This document shows positions 43,389-54,604 of a stretch of 64,000 nt of DNA, in pieces; within the stretch, counting starts at the first letter, position 1; every line of letters begins with the position of its first letter. Origin of the DNA: Arsenicicoccus sp. oral taxon 190 (GTDB taxonomy: Bacteria; Actinomycetota; Actinomycetes; Actinomycetales; Dermatophilaceae); the NCBI RefSeq assembly GCF_001189535.1, contig NZ_CP012070.1, positions 2,232,001 to 2,296,000 on the forward strand, read 5' to 3'. The position numbers and the translations under genes were made by a program. The notes beneath the pieces were generated by a model. That model was not told the DNA's origin. It did no database searches and was given only the letters and a program-made list of their open reading frames with translations.

Positions 43389-43843
43389 CGGGTCGCCGTG
43401 CGCACCTGGCGCTGCACCCTCGCCAGCATCCCGGCCATGCCGCCCAGGCGGAGCGGCGACACGGTGCCCTCCAGGCCGAGCCGGAGCGGGAGGTCGGCCG
43501 GCAGGGCCAGGACGGCCGCGACGGGCTCACCGTCCACCCCCTCCCGCAGGATCGCCGCCAGCGCGCGCGTCGCCGTGGCCGAGGGGGGCGCCTCGACGTG
43601 CATCGAGACGGTCTCGTCGCGCACCTGCGCGAGCACGTTGACGGGGGACTGGCACTCCTCGACCCGCTCGAAACCGGGGTCCCCGGCCAGCTGAGGCGGG
43701 GGCGGGGGCAGCTCGTCGGCCAGCTCCGTGAGCAGGTCCATGCGCTCCGTCGGGGACAGGTCGGCGAGGTCCTGCACGAGCTCGAGCAGCGCCTCGGGCA
43801 GGTGCGGGGTGTCCGAGCTGGGGTCGTGGGGTAAGACGGTCAC
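43385..43843 (-). CDS. SufE-family cysteine desulfuration protein
   Basis: A 152-residue SufE-like sulfur acceptor for a cysteine desulfurase in Fe-S cluster assembly. The family pattern is clear: LVQDLADLSPTERMDLLTELADELP, EECQSPV (active Cys), and LRLGLEGTVSPLRLGGMAGML. It accepts persulfide from the desulfurase. GTG 43843 has no ribosome site and a CACACT box 6 nt upstream, suggesting leaderless translation. It is coupled by overlap to the polymerase-like gene, an odd pairing. Confidence 0.85.
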   Translation of the reverse strand: MTVLPHDPSSDTPHLPEALLELVQDLADLSPTERMDLLTELADELPPPPPQLAGDPGFERVEECQSPVNVLAQVRDETVSMHVEAPPSATATRALAAILREGVDGEPVAAVLALPADLPLRLGLEGTVSPLRLGGMAGMLARVQRQVRTATR

Positions 43844-43879
43844 CGGAACAGTGTGCGACACCTGACGAAAGGACTGCCT

Positions 43880-44596
43880 GTGGGCATCGTCGACAAGATC
43901 ACCAACGCGGCCATCGGCAAGGTCGCGGGCTCCAACTCCGTGGACCCGGCCACCGGCCAGGTGAGCGGGGACTCCCGGCTCAACGCCCCGGTCACCGAGC
44001 TCGTCCAGAAGCTCCTCGACTTCGGCATCGACGGCCTCGGGCCGCTGGACGGCGCCACCGCCGTCGCCGACAAGGCGGGCCGGGGGCGTCCCGTCGAGGC
44101 CGCCGTGGCCGACGTCATCAAGTCCCACAAGAAGGCGGCCGCCGCGGGCGGTTTCGTGACGGGGCTCGGTGGCTTCCTGACGATGCCAGTGGCGCTGCCC
44201 GCCAACGTCGTCGAGTTCTACATCATCGCCACCCGGATGGTCGCGGCGATCGCCCGGCTGCGCGGCTTCGACATCGACAAGCCCGAGACCCGGTCCGCGA
44301 TCCTGCTGGCCCTGGTGGGCGCCGACTCCCGGGACGACCTGCTCGCCAAGGCCGGCGTCGTGACGACGGGTCGCCTGTCGAGCCTCGCCACCCAGCACCT
44401 GCCCGCCTCCGCCGTGATGATGATCAACAAGGGCGTGGGCTTCCGCCTGGTCGCCCGGCTCGGCGAGAAGGGCCTGGCCAAGATCGCCGGCAGGGGCCTG
44501 CCCGTGGTGGGCGGCGTCGTCGGCGGCGGCCTGGACTACTACCTGCTCGGTCGGATCGCCGATCACGCCAAGAAGCAGTTCGTCGCGGCCCCGTGA
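43880..44596 (+). CDS. EcsC-family protein
   Basis: A 238-residue EcsC-domain protein. Two hydrophobic helical segments (AAAAGGFVTGLGGFLTMPVALPANVVEFYII and GLPVVGGVVGGGLDYYLLG) flank a helical domain. The family is named for Bacillus EcsC next to an ABC transporter, and its function is unknown. GTG 43880 has GAAAGGA 7 nt upstream; the upstream in-frame start at 43853 is less favoured. Confidence 0.75.
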   Translation: MGIVDKITNAAIGKVAGSNSVDPATGQVSGDSRLNAPVTELVQKLLDFGIDGLGPLDGATAVADKAGRGRPVEAAVADVIKSHKKAAAAGGFVTGLGGFLTMPVALPANVVEFYIIATRMVAAIARLRGFDIDKPETRSAILLALVGADSRDDLLAKAGVVTTGRLSSLATQHLPASAVMMINKGVGFRLVARLGEKGLAKIAGRGLPVVGGVVGGGLDYYLLGRIADHAKKQFVAAP

Positions 44597-44601
44597 CGCG
44601 T

Positions 44602-44673
44602 CCCGGGCGGGGAATCCCGCCCGGGCCCCGATCGTTGAGAAGGGCGTGGCACCGACCCGGTGCCACGCCCTTC
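44602..44673 (+). terminator. Two consecutive terminator hairpins
   Basis: A 10-bp stem (44602-44611 with 44616-44625, loop GAAT) is followed by a perfect 15-bp stem (44639-44653 with 44659-44673, loop GACCC) and TTCTTC-like sequence. The second, starting GAAGGGCGTGG, is one of the strongest hairpins in the window. Confidence 0.85.
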
Positions 44674-44704
44674 TTCGGCCTCATCCGACGTGCGAGGAGA
44701 CACC

Positions 44705-45097
44705 ATGGCTGCCCGTACCAACCGCATCGGGGTGCTGCGCACCTTCACCTCGGCCGTGCGCACCGCCCGGCGTCCCGGATCCGCCGGCCTGCTGACGCGG
44801 GTGCGCTCCTTGCCGCGGCTGGCCCGTGCGGTGGGCAACGGCGAGTACCACGGCACGAGCATGGGGTCGCTGGTGGCGCTCGCGGCGGCGGTCGCCTACG
44901 TCGTGAGCCCCGTGGACCTGCTCCCCGAGGGCGTCCTGTCGGTCTTCGGCCTCGGTGACGACACGCTCGTGCTGGCGTGGGCCGCTGCGCACCTGGTCAC
45001 CGTCACGGAGGACTTCCTGGGCTGGGAGCGCAGCGGCGGCCGCGCCGCGCCGGGCGACCCGGCGACGGTCACGGTCCCGAGCCACGTCGTGCGCTGA
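44705..45097 (+). CDS. DUF1232 (YkvA-like) membrane protein
   Basis: A 130-residue protein with the DUF1232 motif: a helix (SLVALAAAVAYVVSPVDLLPEGVL) with SPVDLLPE, and then GLGDDTLVLAWAAAHL. ATG 44705 has GAGGAGA upstream. It follows EcsC and its terminator. Function unknown, possibly membrane-associated. Confidence 0.8.
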   Translation: MAARTNRIGVLRTFTSAVRTARRPGSAGLLTRVRSLPRLARAVGNGEYHGTSMGSLVALAAAVAYVVSPVDLLPEGVLSVFGLGDDTLVLAWAAAHLVTVTEDFLGWERSGGRAAPGDPATVTVPSHVVR

Positions 45098-45209
45098 CCC
45101 GGGCGGGTTGTCCACAACCCCCTGACACTCGCGCGGAGATCCGCGTCGTCGTCCACAGGCACGGGACCCGCCCTTTCGGTGGGTGGCACCGGGCGGGCAC
45201 GGTCGACGT

Positions 45210-46430
45210 ATGACGACCACACCCACCGCCCCCACCGCCGCCACCACCACCGTCTCCGTCCGCGACACCGGCCAGCTCGCCGTCGTCGTGCCCCATCTGC
45301 TGGGCTTCCACCCGGCGGACAGCCTCGTGGTCCTCGGCATGGAGCGAGGCCGCACGCCCTCGGGCAAGCCGACCATCGGCGCCACCACCCGGGTCGACCT
45401 CCCCGCCGTCATGAGCGACGTCGAGACGGTGTGGGAGGTCCTGCAGGAGAGGTTGCTGCCGCGCTGCCCGGATCTGGTGCTGCTGGCCTACGTGCCCGGC
45501 ACGGGCGGGGTGGAGGACCCCCGGTCGGTGGCCGCCGAGGGTCTCCTCGGCGCCATCCGCGACCTGATCGAGGCCCATCCCCGCACCTCCCTGCTCGACG
45601 CCGCCGTCGTCGGCGAAGGATCCTGGCGCCCGCTGCGGTGCGGCGACGAGCGCTGCTGCCCGGCCACGCTCGTCCCGCTCCCGCAGCCGGAGCAGGTGCG
45701 AGCGGTGGCCGACCTGGTGCTCAAGGGGCGGGGGGCGCTCGCCGACCGCGAGGCGCTGGTCGCCCTGGTGCGGCCCCGCCCCGACGACCCACGAAGCCGC
45801 GAGCTGCGGCGCCTGCTGCACCCGGGCGACGCATTCGGCCTGGGAGCGGGGGCGACCGCCCTGCCCCCGTCGCAGCCGGTCGGGCTCGGCCCCGGGCTGG
45901 ACGCCTGGCGGGTCCTGCTTGGCCTCCGTGGCGAGGCGCCTGCCGACGGCTGGTCCGCCGAGCGGGTCATCGACGCCGTGCGGGTGATCGCCGACAAGGA
46001 GGTCCGTGACGGTGTGCTCACCTGGCTGGTGCCCGACCTGTTGGCGCCAGGGATGCTCGACCCCGAGGTCGGCGACGCCTGCCTGCTCCACCTCGGCACC
46101 CCGCTGAGCGAGGCGCTCTCGGACCACGAGACCCGCGAGGGCGTGCTCGACCGGCTGCTCGACCTGTGCCCGCTCCTGCCGGCCCCCGAGGCGGCCTCCG
46201 TGCTCACGCTCACCGGCCTGGTCGCCTGGTCCCTCGGTAACCTGACGCTGGCGACCGAGGCCCTGGAGCGGGCGCTCGTCGCCGACCCCGGCTACACCGT
46301 CGCGCGCCTGTCCCTCGCCCCGGTCCTGCAGCACCTGCGCTACCAGGACTTCGTGGTGGCCCGCGACGAGGCGCCCGGCCTGCAGGGCCGCACCCGCCGA
46401 CGGGGGCGGCGTGGTCGGCGGATGGGATAG
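45210..46430 (+). CDS. DUF4192-family protein
   Basis: A 406-residue DUF4192 protein, a family nearly confined to actinobacteria. The N-terminus shows the hallmark RDTGQLAVVVPHLLGFHPADSLVVLGM. The C-terminal half contains a helical, TPR-like segment ending LERALVADPGYTVARLSLAPVLQ. Function unknown. ATG 45210 has CACGGT 6 nt upstream, again consistent with leaderless initiation. Its TAG stop is part of the next gene's -10 box. Confidence 0.8.
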   Translation: MTTTPTAPTAATTTVSVRDTGQLAVVVPHLLGFHPADSLVVLGMERGRTPSGKPTIGATTRVDLPAVMSDVETVWEVLQERLLPRCPDLVLLAYVPGTGGVEDPRSVAAEGLLGAIRDLIEAHPRTSLLDAAVVGEGSWRPLRCGDERCCPATLVPLPQPEQVRAVADLVLKGRGALADREALVALVRPRPDDPRSRELRRLLHPGDAFGLGAGATALPPSQPVGLGPGLDAWRVLLGLRGEAPADGWSAERVIDAVRVIADKEVRDGVLTWLVPDLLAPGMLDPEVGDACLLHLGTPLSEALSDHETREGVLDRLLDLCPLLPAPEAASVLTLTGLVAWSLGNLTLATEALERALVADPGYTVARLSLAPVLQHLRYQDFVVARDEAPGLQGRTRRRGRRGRRMG

Positions 46431-46433
46431 TTT
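46428..46433 (+). promoter_or_regulatory. -10 box TAGTTT containing the DUF4192 stop codon
   Basis: TAGTTT starts with the TAG stop (46428-46430) and is about 45 nt before the universal-stress gene. No clear -35. Confidence 0.4.
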
Positions 46434-46478
46434 GCTGCTCGGCCCCTGCTGGCCCCCGTCACGACCCGGAGGAGCAAC

Positions 46479-46871
46479 ATGACCATCGTCGTCGGCCTCG
46501 TGGCCACGCCCGAGGGCAGGGCAGCGCTCGAGCGCGCCGGCCAGGAGGCTCTGGTCCGCGCGGTGCCCCTGCTGCTCGTGGAGACCGGGCGCCAGGCCGA
46601 CGCCGACAGCCTCGCCGCCATGGAGGAGCTGGTGGCGCAGGTGGTCTCGCAGGTCGAGGAGGCGGGGCTGACCGTCGAGCGGCGTTCCCCGGGTGGCAAG
46701 GACCTCGCGGAGCAGCTCGTCGGGGTGGCGGAGGCGACCGAGGCCAGCTGCCTGGTGATCGGGCTGCGCCGCCGGTCCCCGGTGGGCAAGCTCATCCTGG
46801 GCTCCAGCGCGCAGCGCATCCTCCTGGACGCCACCTGCCCGGTCCTCACCGTGAAGCCGTCCTCCCGCTGA
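46479..46871 (+). CDS. Universal stress protein (UspA family)
   Basis: A 130-residue single-domain Usp fold. The ATP-binding class features are visible in part: GLVATPEGRAALERA at the N-terminus and GLRRRSPVGKLILGSSAQRILLDATCPVLTVKP, containing the G-x2-G-x9-G-S/T pattern in close form. ATG 46479 has GGAGGAG upstream. It stands alone between DUF4192 and sigA. Confidence 0.9.
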   Translation: MTIVVGLVATPEGRAALERAGQEALVRAVPLLLVETGRQADADSLAAMEELVAQVVSQVEEAGLTVERRSPGGKDLAEQLVGVAEATEASCLVIGLRRRSPVGKLILGSSAQRILLDATCPVLTVKPSSR

Positions 46872-46987
46872 GATCCCTTGCTACGCAGGTGACCCCGTGA
46901 CATCGGGGGTGTCGCGGCAGTGCGGCGCAGGGCTTTGGCCGAGGGGGAGAAGCACCGGTCTGGTCACCCGGACGGGGTGAGTCGTTT

Positions 46988-46993
46988 TATAAT
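46988..46993 (+). promoter_or_regulatory. Consensus -10 box TATAAT of sigA
   Basis: A perfect TATAAT in otherwise GC-rich DNA lies about 160 nt before the sigma factor start, giving a leader of about 150 nt. TGGTCA (46961-46966) is 21 nt upstream, too far for a normal -35. The gap between the universal-stress gene and sigA (46872-47152) holds nothing else recognised. Confidence 0.6.
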
Positions 46994-47152
46994 GGTGGAT
47001 ACAGCGCATCGGAGGCCCCGGTCAGCCCCCTGCAGACCCTGCCACGCCAGGCTGCACCAGCCCACAGCGCACCTGCCGTCCGTGGTCACCGTGCTCTCGT
47101 CGATCGACGATCCGCGGTGCCACGCGTCACCGTCATGCGACGAAAGGTTGTT

Positions 47153-48856
<1,704 letters not shown>

Positions 48857-48877
48857 CACCCCACGCACCTCCCCGAC

Positions 48878-48991
48878 CCACGATCGTGGTCTGTTTGTGC
48901 TCCGAGGACGCCCAAGACGTCCACGTTCAGCGCCCGCAGCCACGATCGTGGTCTGTTTTGGCCCTCAGGCGGCTCAAAACGTCCACGATCG
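48878..48991. repeat. Two copies of a palindromic intergenic element
   Basis: The 19-nt block CCACGATCGTGGTCTGTTT occurs at 48878-48896 and 48940-48958. In each copy it is followed about 20 nt later by an inverted counterpart (AAGACGTCCACG at 48914-48925; AAAACGTCCACGATCG to 48991), so each can form a long imperfect hairpin. Placed right after sigA and before a convergent gene, it may act as terminator and looks like a REP-type repeat. Confidence 0.75.
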
Positions 48992-49025
48992 CGGGGGAGG
49001 GGGCGCGGGGAGGGGGATGCTTCCG

Positions 49026-51338
49026 TCAGTGGCGGCCGGCGGTGGGCAGGAGCGCGGCGCGGAGGCGCTCGGTCCAGGTGCGGCTGCGGGCCACGGCCTT
49101 CCTCGCGGTGCGGGCGTCCGCCTCGACCTGGGTCGGGGAGGCCGAGGCCCCGGGGGGCGCGTAGCGGGCACGTTCGACGGTGCTGAGGACACGCACCAGC
49201 GCGCGCTTGCCGTCGTCCCCCAGCAGCGGGTAGGCGGTGTAGTGGTCCCGGAGCATCCGCGGGGTGTGGCCCTGCGGTGGCGGCATACCGAGATCACCGA
49301 GCTGCTCGGCCAGCGTGGTCCAGTGGGCCTCCACGGCGGCAGCGGGGCCTGAGGCGCGACGCAGCCGGCCCCGGCGGACCGCGGCGGCCCGCAACGGCAG
49401 CAACGAGAGCAGCAGCGCCAGGGCGAGCAGGACCGCCAGGGTGGCGACCCGGCCTGGCGTGAACCACGACCGCAGCTGGTCGCCGACGCCGGGCGCGGCG
49501 GCTGCCGTGGTCGTGGCGGTGGCGGTCGGGGTGGGCCGGGCCGCGGTGCTCGGGGCCGCGGCGCTGGAGGCGGTCGGGGTGGGGGTGGCCGCCGGCGGCT
49601 CGGCCCAGGCGGGCGGGAGCCCGGACCGGCCACCAGGGGTGGGCTCGAACCGGGTCCAGCCGACCCCGGAGATGAACAGCTCGGGCCAGGCGTGGGCGTC
49701 GGCGGCGCGCACGATCCGCTCGCCCCGGGCCTGCTGGGTGCCCGGGAGGAAGCCGAACACGACCCGGGCAGGGATCCCCTCGGACCGCGCCATCATGACC
49801 ATGGCGGTGGAGAACTGCGTGCAGTAGCCCCGTCGGGTCAGCAGGAAGTGGGACACCGCGTCGGCGGAGGAGACCCCCTGCGCCTCCTCCTCCGGGGTGA
49901 GGGGGGCGAGGGTGAGGCTGTAGGTGTAGGCGGGGGAGCGCAGGTGCTGCTGGATCACCATCGCCTTGTGGTAGGCGCTGGTGCGGGGGCCGTAGCTCTG
50001 CCGGGACTCCTCGAGGATCTGCTGCGTGCGCGACCGCACGAGGTCCTGCGACGCGGGGTCGACGTCCAGGTAGTCGGCGTCGTTGAAGGCGGCGGAGGCG
50101 TAGGGCTCCTGGTTGCCGTCGGAACGGGTGAGGCGCTCCGGGGTGAGCGTGGGGACGGCGTACTGCACGCTGTAGTCCGACACGCTCCGCCCCACGGCGA
50201 GCAGTCCGGTGGTCACGTCGCGGCGCCAGGGGGCGTCGATGTCGGCGCGCAGGACGGGGGCCGGCGCGGCGAGCTGCGGGGGGCGGACCGATCCGTTGTC
50301 GGAGAAGGTGGCGGTGGCGACGGTGTGCGGCAGGTCGGGGGCGACGCCGTCGGGCAGCGGCATCGACCGGTTGCCGCCTGCCGTGCCCTGCGTCGTGGCC
50401 GAGGTGGGCAGCATGCGCCAGTGGCCGTCGACGTACTGCTTGGCCATCGCGACCCCCAGCGGCGGCGGGTCGGCGTCGCCGGTGGTGCGGTAGGTGAGGA
50501 CGGGCCGCGGGTCGCGGGAGCCGAGGCTGCGGGTGATGTCCACGTCGGAGGTGAAGGTCAGTGCCGGGCCGGCGTTGCTCTGCTGCCGCCCGAGGCCCTC
50601 GGTAACGAACCGGGTGGGGACGTCCGGCAGGGCCAGCTGCCCGAGCACCGCGACCAGGACGGCACCTACCGCCACCAGCCGCCCCGCCGCGGCGAACCGC
50701 GCGACCTGCCGCGAGGGGTCGTCGGCGCGGGTGTAGCGGGTGGGGGAGGGCGTCAGGGTGCTCCACCGGCCCAGCCGGGAGCGGTGCTGCTCCACGAGCA
50801 GCAGCAGCCAGGCCACGGCGAGCGCGCAGAAGTACTGCGCCGGCAGGGACCCGGGGGTGTTGACCACGGACACCAGGTAGACCACGAGCAGGGGGAAACC
50901 GGCGAGCGTCGCGGACCGGCGGGCCACGACGAGATGGTCGACGACGACGGCGACGAGGCCGGCCAGCAGCCCGACGAGGAGCCGGAGCCCGGGGGTGGCG
51001 GGCGCGGGGGCGGCATACGACCGGATCGTGCGGCCGGCCTCCTGCAGCCCGTGGACCAGGCGGTCCAGGACGTCGCTGCCGGGCAGTCCCAGCGGCCCGC
51101 TGCCCAGGCCGTGGAGCAGGCACGTCACGAGGGCCAGGAGGATGAGCTGCAGCACGACGACGAGCCACGCGGGTGTGCGCAGGGCCCGCAGCGCGAGGCC
51201 GGCGACCGCGATGAGAGCGACCACGAGGATGGTGGGGCCGACCCAGCTCTGCTCCCGCAGGAGCGTCGTGAGCGGCCAGGTGGCGACGACGACGGCGGCT
51301 GCCGCGAGCGCGGTCTCGGCGGGTCGGGTCTGGCTCAC
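49026..51338 (-). CDS. DUF3488/transglutaminase-like membrane protein
   Basis: A 770-residue protein with six or so N-terminal helices (DUF3488), an outer transglutaminase-like domain with catalytic Cys in RRGYCTQFS and His in DAHAWPELF, a GWTRFEPTP strand (Glu where many relatives have Asp), then an Ala/Thr/Pro-rich linker, a last helix and a cytoplasmic DUF4129-like tail. The MoxR-DUF58-transglutaminase set is widespread and probably remodels cell-surface proteins. GTG 51338 overlaps the DUF58 stop by GTGA. Confidence 0.88.
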   Translation of the reverse strand: MSQTRPAETALAAAAVVVATWPLTTLLREQSWVGPTILVVALIAVAGLALRALRTPAWLVVVLQLILLALVTCLLHGLGSGPLGLPGSDVLDRLVHGLQEAGRTIRSYAAPAPATPGLRLLVGLLAGLVAVVVDHLVVARRSATLAGFPLLVVYLVSVVNTPGSLPAQYFCALAVAWLLLLVEQHRSRLGRWSTLTPSPTRYTRADDPSRQVARFAAAGRLVAVGAVLVAVLGQLALPDVPTRFVTEGLGRQQSNAGPALTFTSDVDITRSLGSRDPRPVLTYRTTGDADPPPLGVAMAKQYVDGHWRMLPTSATTQGTAGGNRSMPLPDGVAPDLPHTVATATFSDNGSVRPPQLAAPAPVLRADIDAPWRRDVTTGLLAVGRSVSDYSVQYAVPTLTPERLTRSDGNQEPYASAAFNDADYLDVDPASQDLVRSRTQQILEESRQSYGPRTSAYHKAMVIQQHLRSPAYTYSLTLAPLTPEEEAQGVSSADAVSHFLLTRRGYCTQFSTAMVMMARSEGIPARVVFGFLPGTQQARGERIVRAADAHAWPELFISGVGWTRFEPTPGGRSGLPPAWAEPPAATPTPTASSAAAPSTAARPTPTATATTTAAAAPGVGDQLRSWFTPGRVATLAVLLALALLLSLLPLRAAAVRRGRLRRASGPAAAVEAHWTTLAEQLGDLGMPPPQGHTPRMLRDHYTAYPLLGDDGKRALVRVLSTVERARYAPPGASASPTQVEADARTARKAVARSRTWTERLRAALLPTAGRH

Positions 51339-52618
51339 CGCAACGCTCCCTGCGTGCGGGCAGCAGCCTGACCCCAGGTCACGGCCGGGTCGGTGCCGGG
51401 GCCGGCGACGGCCGTGCGCCAGCCGGCGGCGGCGAGCTGCCGGGCGACCGCGGGGCTGCCCGGCCCGCCGGCATCGGCACCAGCACCACCACCACCACCA
51501 CCACCAGCGTTGCCCCCGACGTCGCTCGACGTGAATCGCCGCGCGTCGACGACCAGCGCGATCGGCGTCATGCCGCTGCGCCGCGCCGTCAGCAGGTCCT
51601 CGAGACCCCGGGTGTCCCCGGCCCCGACGACGGCCACGACCACCCCGACGGGGCGCCGCCCCACCGAGCGGGCCGCGGCGGCGAGGCTGTCGGCGTCGCC
51701 GAGGTCGACGCGCGCGAGCATCTCGAGGGCCTCGTCCACCGACACCGGCCGCTCGTGGGCGTGGCTGTCGTCGCACACCAGGTCCACGTCGTAGCCGTGG
51801 GCGATGAGGTGGGCCACCACCGACGCCGCCGCGGTCACGGCCCACTCGAAGGAGGAACGGGTCCCGTCGCCGGCGTGCGCCGACGCCCGCCGGTCCAGCA
51901 CGACCGCCGCTCGCCGCCGCGCCGGCTGCTCCTCCTGGCGCACCATCAGGCTGCCCGTGTGGGCGCTCGCGGGCCAGTGGATGCGCCGCAGCTCGTCGCC
52001 CTGCCGGTAGTGGCGGATGGTCACGTCGTCCTCGCCGTGCAGCGCGACCATGTCGGCCACCGACTCGTCCTGGCCCGGCGCCGCGCCGGGCATCCCTCCG
52101 CCGTCGAGGGGCAGCACGCGCGGCACGACCAGCACCGAGCCCCCGCCCGAGCAGCGGGTCAGCCGGCTGGTGAGACCGAAGGCGTCCCGCACCCGCACCG
52201 ACAGGGGGCCGAGCTCGTGCTCGCCCCGCAGCACCGAGCGCACGGGGTAACGGACCAGCTGCTGCTGACCGGGCCGCAGCCCCGGCACCACGAAGCGGGG
52301 CCGGTCGCCGAGCGCATAGCTCAGCTGCTCCTGGGCGATGAGGAAGGGGGAGCGGCGCCGACCCTCGTTGGTCACGAGGAGCGAGACGGTGCCCGCCTCG
52401 CCCACGGTGAGGCGGGCCGGGGTGACGTCGCGGCGCGTGACGAGCGAGCGGGCGGGGCGCCGGGCGAGGAGCCACGCGGCGACGGCGAGCAGGAGCAGCA
52501 GCAGCCCGAGCCGCATGAGGTCGCCGAGCCCGAGCGTGAACCCGGCGGCGAGCAGCACGACCCCCGAGGCCAGGAAGGACTGGCCGCGGGTCGTGAGGAT
52601 GCCGTCGGGTCGAGCCAT
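51335..52618 (-). CDS. DUF58 (VWA-like) protein
   Basis: A 427-residue protein with two N-terminal helices (FLASGVVLLAAGFTLGL, GLLLLLLAVAAWLLA), a beta-rich middle with the DUF58 hallmark DEVTIRHYRQGDELRRIHWPASAHTGSLMVRQEE-type stretch, and a VWA-like C-terminal fold. A poly-Gly run near residue 375 is encoded by a trinucleotide repeat. It overlaps the next gene and follows MoxR by 13 nt. Confidence 0.88.
   Translation of the reverse strand: MARPDGILTTRGQSFLASGVVLLAAGFTLGLGDLMRLGLLLLLLAVAAWLLARRPARSLVTRRDVTPARLTVGEAGTVSLLVTNEGRRRSPFLIAQEQLSYALGDRPRFVVPGLRPGQQQLVRYPVRSVLRGEHELGPLSVRVRDAFGLTSRLTRCSGGGSVLVVPRVLPLDGGGMPGAAPGQDESVADMVALHGEDDVTIRHYRQGDELRRIHWPASAHTGSLMVRQEEQPARRRAAVVLDRRASAHAGDGTRSSFEWAVTAAASVVAHLIAHGYDVDLVCDDSHAHERPVSVDEALEMLARVDLGDADSLAAAARSVGRRPVGVVVAVVGAGDTRGLEDLLTARRSGMTPIALVVDARRFTSSDVGGNAGGGGGGGAGADAGGPGSPAVARQLAAAGWRTAVAGPGTDPAVTWGQAAARTQGALR
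51484..51506 (-). repeat. Trinucleotide (CAC)n microsatellite in the DUF58 gene
   Basis: About 7.7 uninterrupted CAC units on the plus strand encode a poly-Gly run in the minus-strand protein. Slippage would change linker length without a frameshift. Confidence 0.9.
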
Positions 52619-52631
52619 GGTGACTGCGGGG

Positions 52632-53642
<1,011 letters not shown>

Positions 53643-53901
53643 GGGCTCCCCCCGGCGGTGCAGGGTCGACGACGGCCGTCGACGCGTGTGCTCACTCTAT
53701 GCGCTCGCCGCCGTCCCCCACTTCGCTCCACGCGCGCCCGTCACCCCGGTCGTCGGCCCCTCCGGGGCGGGTGCGGGTCGGCATACGTGCTGGTTTGCCC
53801 CGTATGCCGCCCGCCCCCACCACCGTCTCTCCCCACTCCGCACCACCGACTCTGACCAGCGCAGATGACGAAGAAATAACGGCAGGACACGCGTTCTACC
53901 G
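53643..53901. promoter_or_regulatory. Divergent promoter region between MoxR and mraZ
   Basis: On the minus strand TAGAGT (53694-53699) is a likely -10 for moxR, with a leader of about 45 nt. The rest is CA/CC-rich (CCCCAC repeats) with no gene recognised. Confidence 0.5.
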
Positions 53902-53929
53902 TTGACGGTGGTGGGTGGTGGAGTAAAGT
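53902..53929 (+). promoter_or_regulatory. mraZ promoter with GTGG repeats (candidate MraZ boxes)
   Basis: TTGACG (53902-53907) and TAAAGT (53924-53929) are spaced 16 nt. The spacer reads GTGGTGGGTGGTGGAG; repeated GTGGG/TGGGG motifs are the known MraZ targets, so MraZ is likely to repress its own operon here. A further AGTGGAGG follows. Confidence 0.6.
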
Positions 53930-54011
53930 GGAGGACAGCAGAGGGTGAGGGAGCGGAGCCAGACGTGGCACCGCCGCCGCTGCGGCAGGACCGAGCAGGG
54001 GAGGGGGCGCG

Positions 54012-54443
54012 ATGTTCCTCGGCACGCACACGCCCCGCCTCGACGAGAAGGGTCGGCTCTTCCTCCCCGCCAAGTTCCGCGAGCGCATGGCCGACGGGCT
54101 CGTGGTCACCCGCGGTCAGGAGCGCTGCCTCTACGTCTTCCCCATGGACGAGTTCGTCCGGGTCTCCCAGCAGCTGCGCTCCGCCCCGATGACCAGCAAG
54201 GCGGTGCGGGACTACCTGCGCGTCTTCCTGTCCGGCGCGTCCGACGAGGTGCCGGACAAGCAGGGGCGCATCACGATCCCGGCCGCGCTGCGCGACTACG
54301 CCGGCCTGTCGCGCGACTGCACCGTGATCGGTGCCGGCGAGCGCGTCGAGGTCTGGGACACCGAGGCCTGGGAGCGCTACCTGTCCTCCACCGAGCAGGC
54401 CTTCTCCGACCAGGCCGAGGAGGTGGTCCCCGGACTCCTGTGA
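54012..54443 (+). CDS. mraZ: Division/cell wall cluster transcriptional regulator MraZ
   Basis: A 143-residue MraZ with two AbrB-like halves: LDEKGRLFLPAKFRERMADGLVVTRG and DKQGRITIPAALRDYAGL. It typically represses its own operon. ATG 54012 has GGGGAGGGGG upstream. It opens the division cluster. Confidence 0.96.
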   Translation: MFLGTHTPRLDEKGRLFLPAKFRERMADGLVVTRGQERCLYVFPMDEFVRVSQQLRSAPMTSKAVRDYLRVFLSGASDEVPDKQGRITIPAALRDYAGLSRDCTVIGAGERVEVWDTEAWERYLSSTEQAFSDQAEEVVPGLL

Positions 54444-54465
54444 CTCCCTGACGTCCGGCCTCCAC

Positions 54466-54522
54466 CCGCTCCCCGTGCCCCGCGGCACCTTCCCCGGTCT
54501 CGGGACACGTCGAGCGGAGCGG
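54466..54522 (+). ncRNA. Structured leader between mraZ and rsmH (possible mraW-type RNA motif)
   Basis: An outer 7-bp stem CCGCTCC (54466-54472) with GGAGCGG (54516-54522) encloses a hairpin GTGCC-CCGC-GGCAC (54475-54488) and other pairing. A conserved mraW RNA is known from actinobacteria at this position, but I cannot confirm a match by eye. Confidence 0.35.
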
Positions 54523-54604
54523 TTGGGGACCAGACGCCAGGGCCGCCGGCCCGAGGACCACCGCCACCACCCGCCACCAGCACCCGCACCGAGAGGAGGA
54601 CGAG

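Noticed and set aside
49630..49660. tRNA T-loop-like sequence GGTTCGAGCC on the minus strand
   Set aside because: It encodes the conserved TRFEP segment of the transglutaminase-like protein and no acceptor or anticodon stems flank it.
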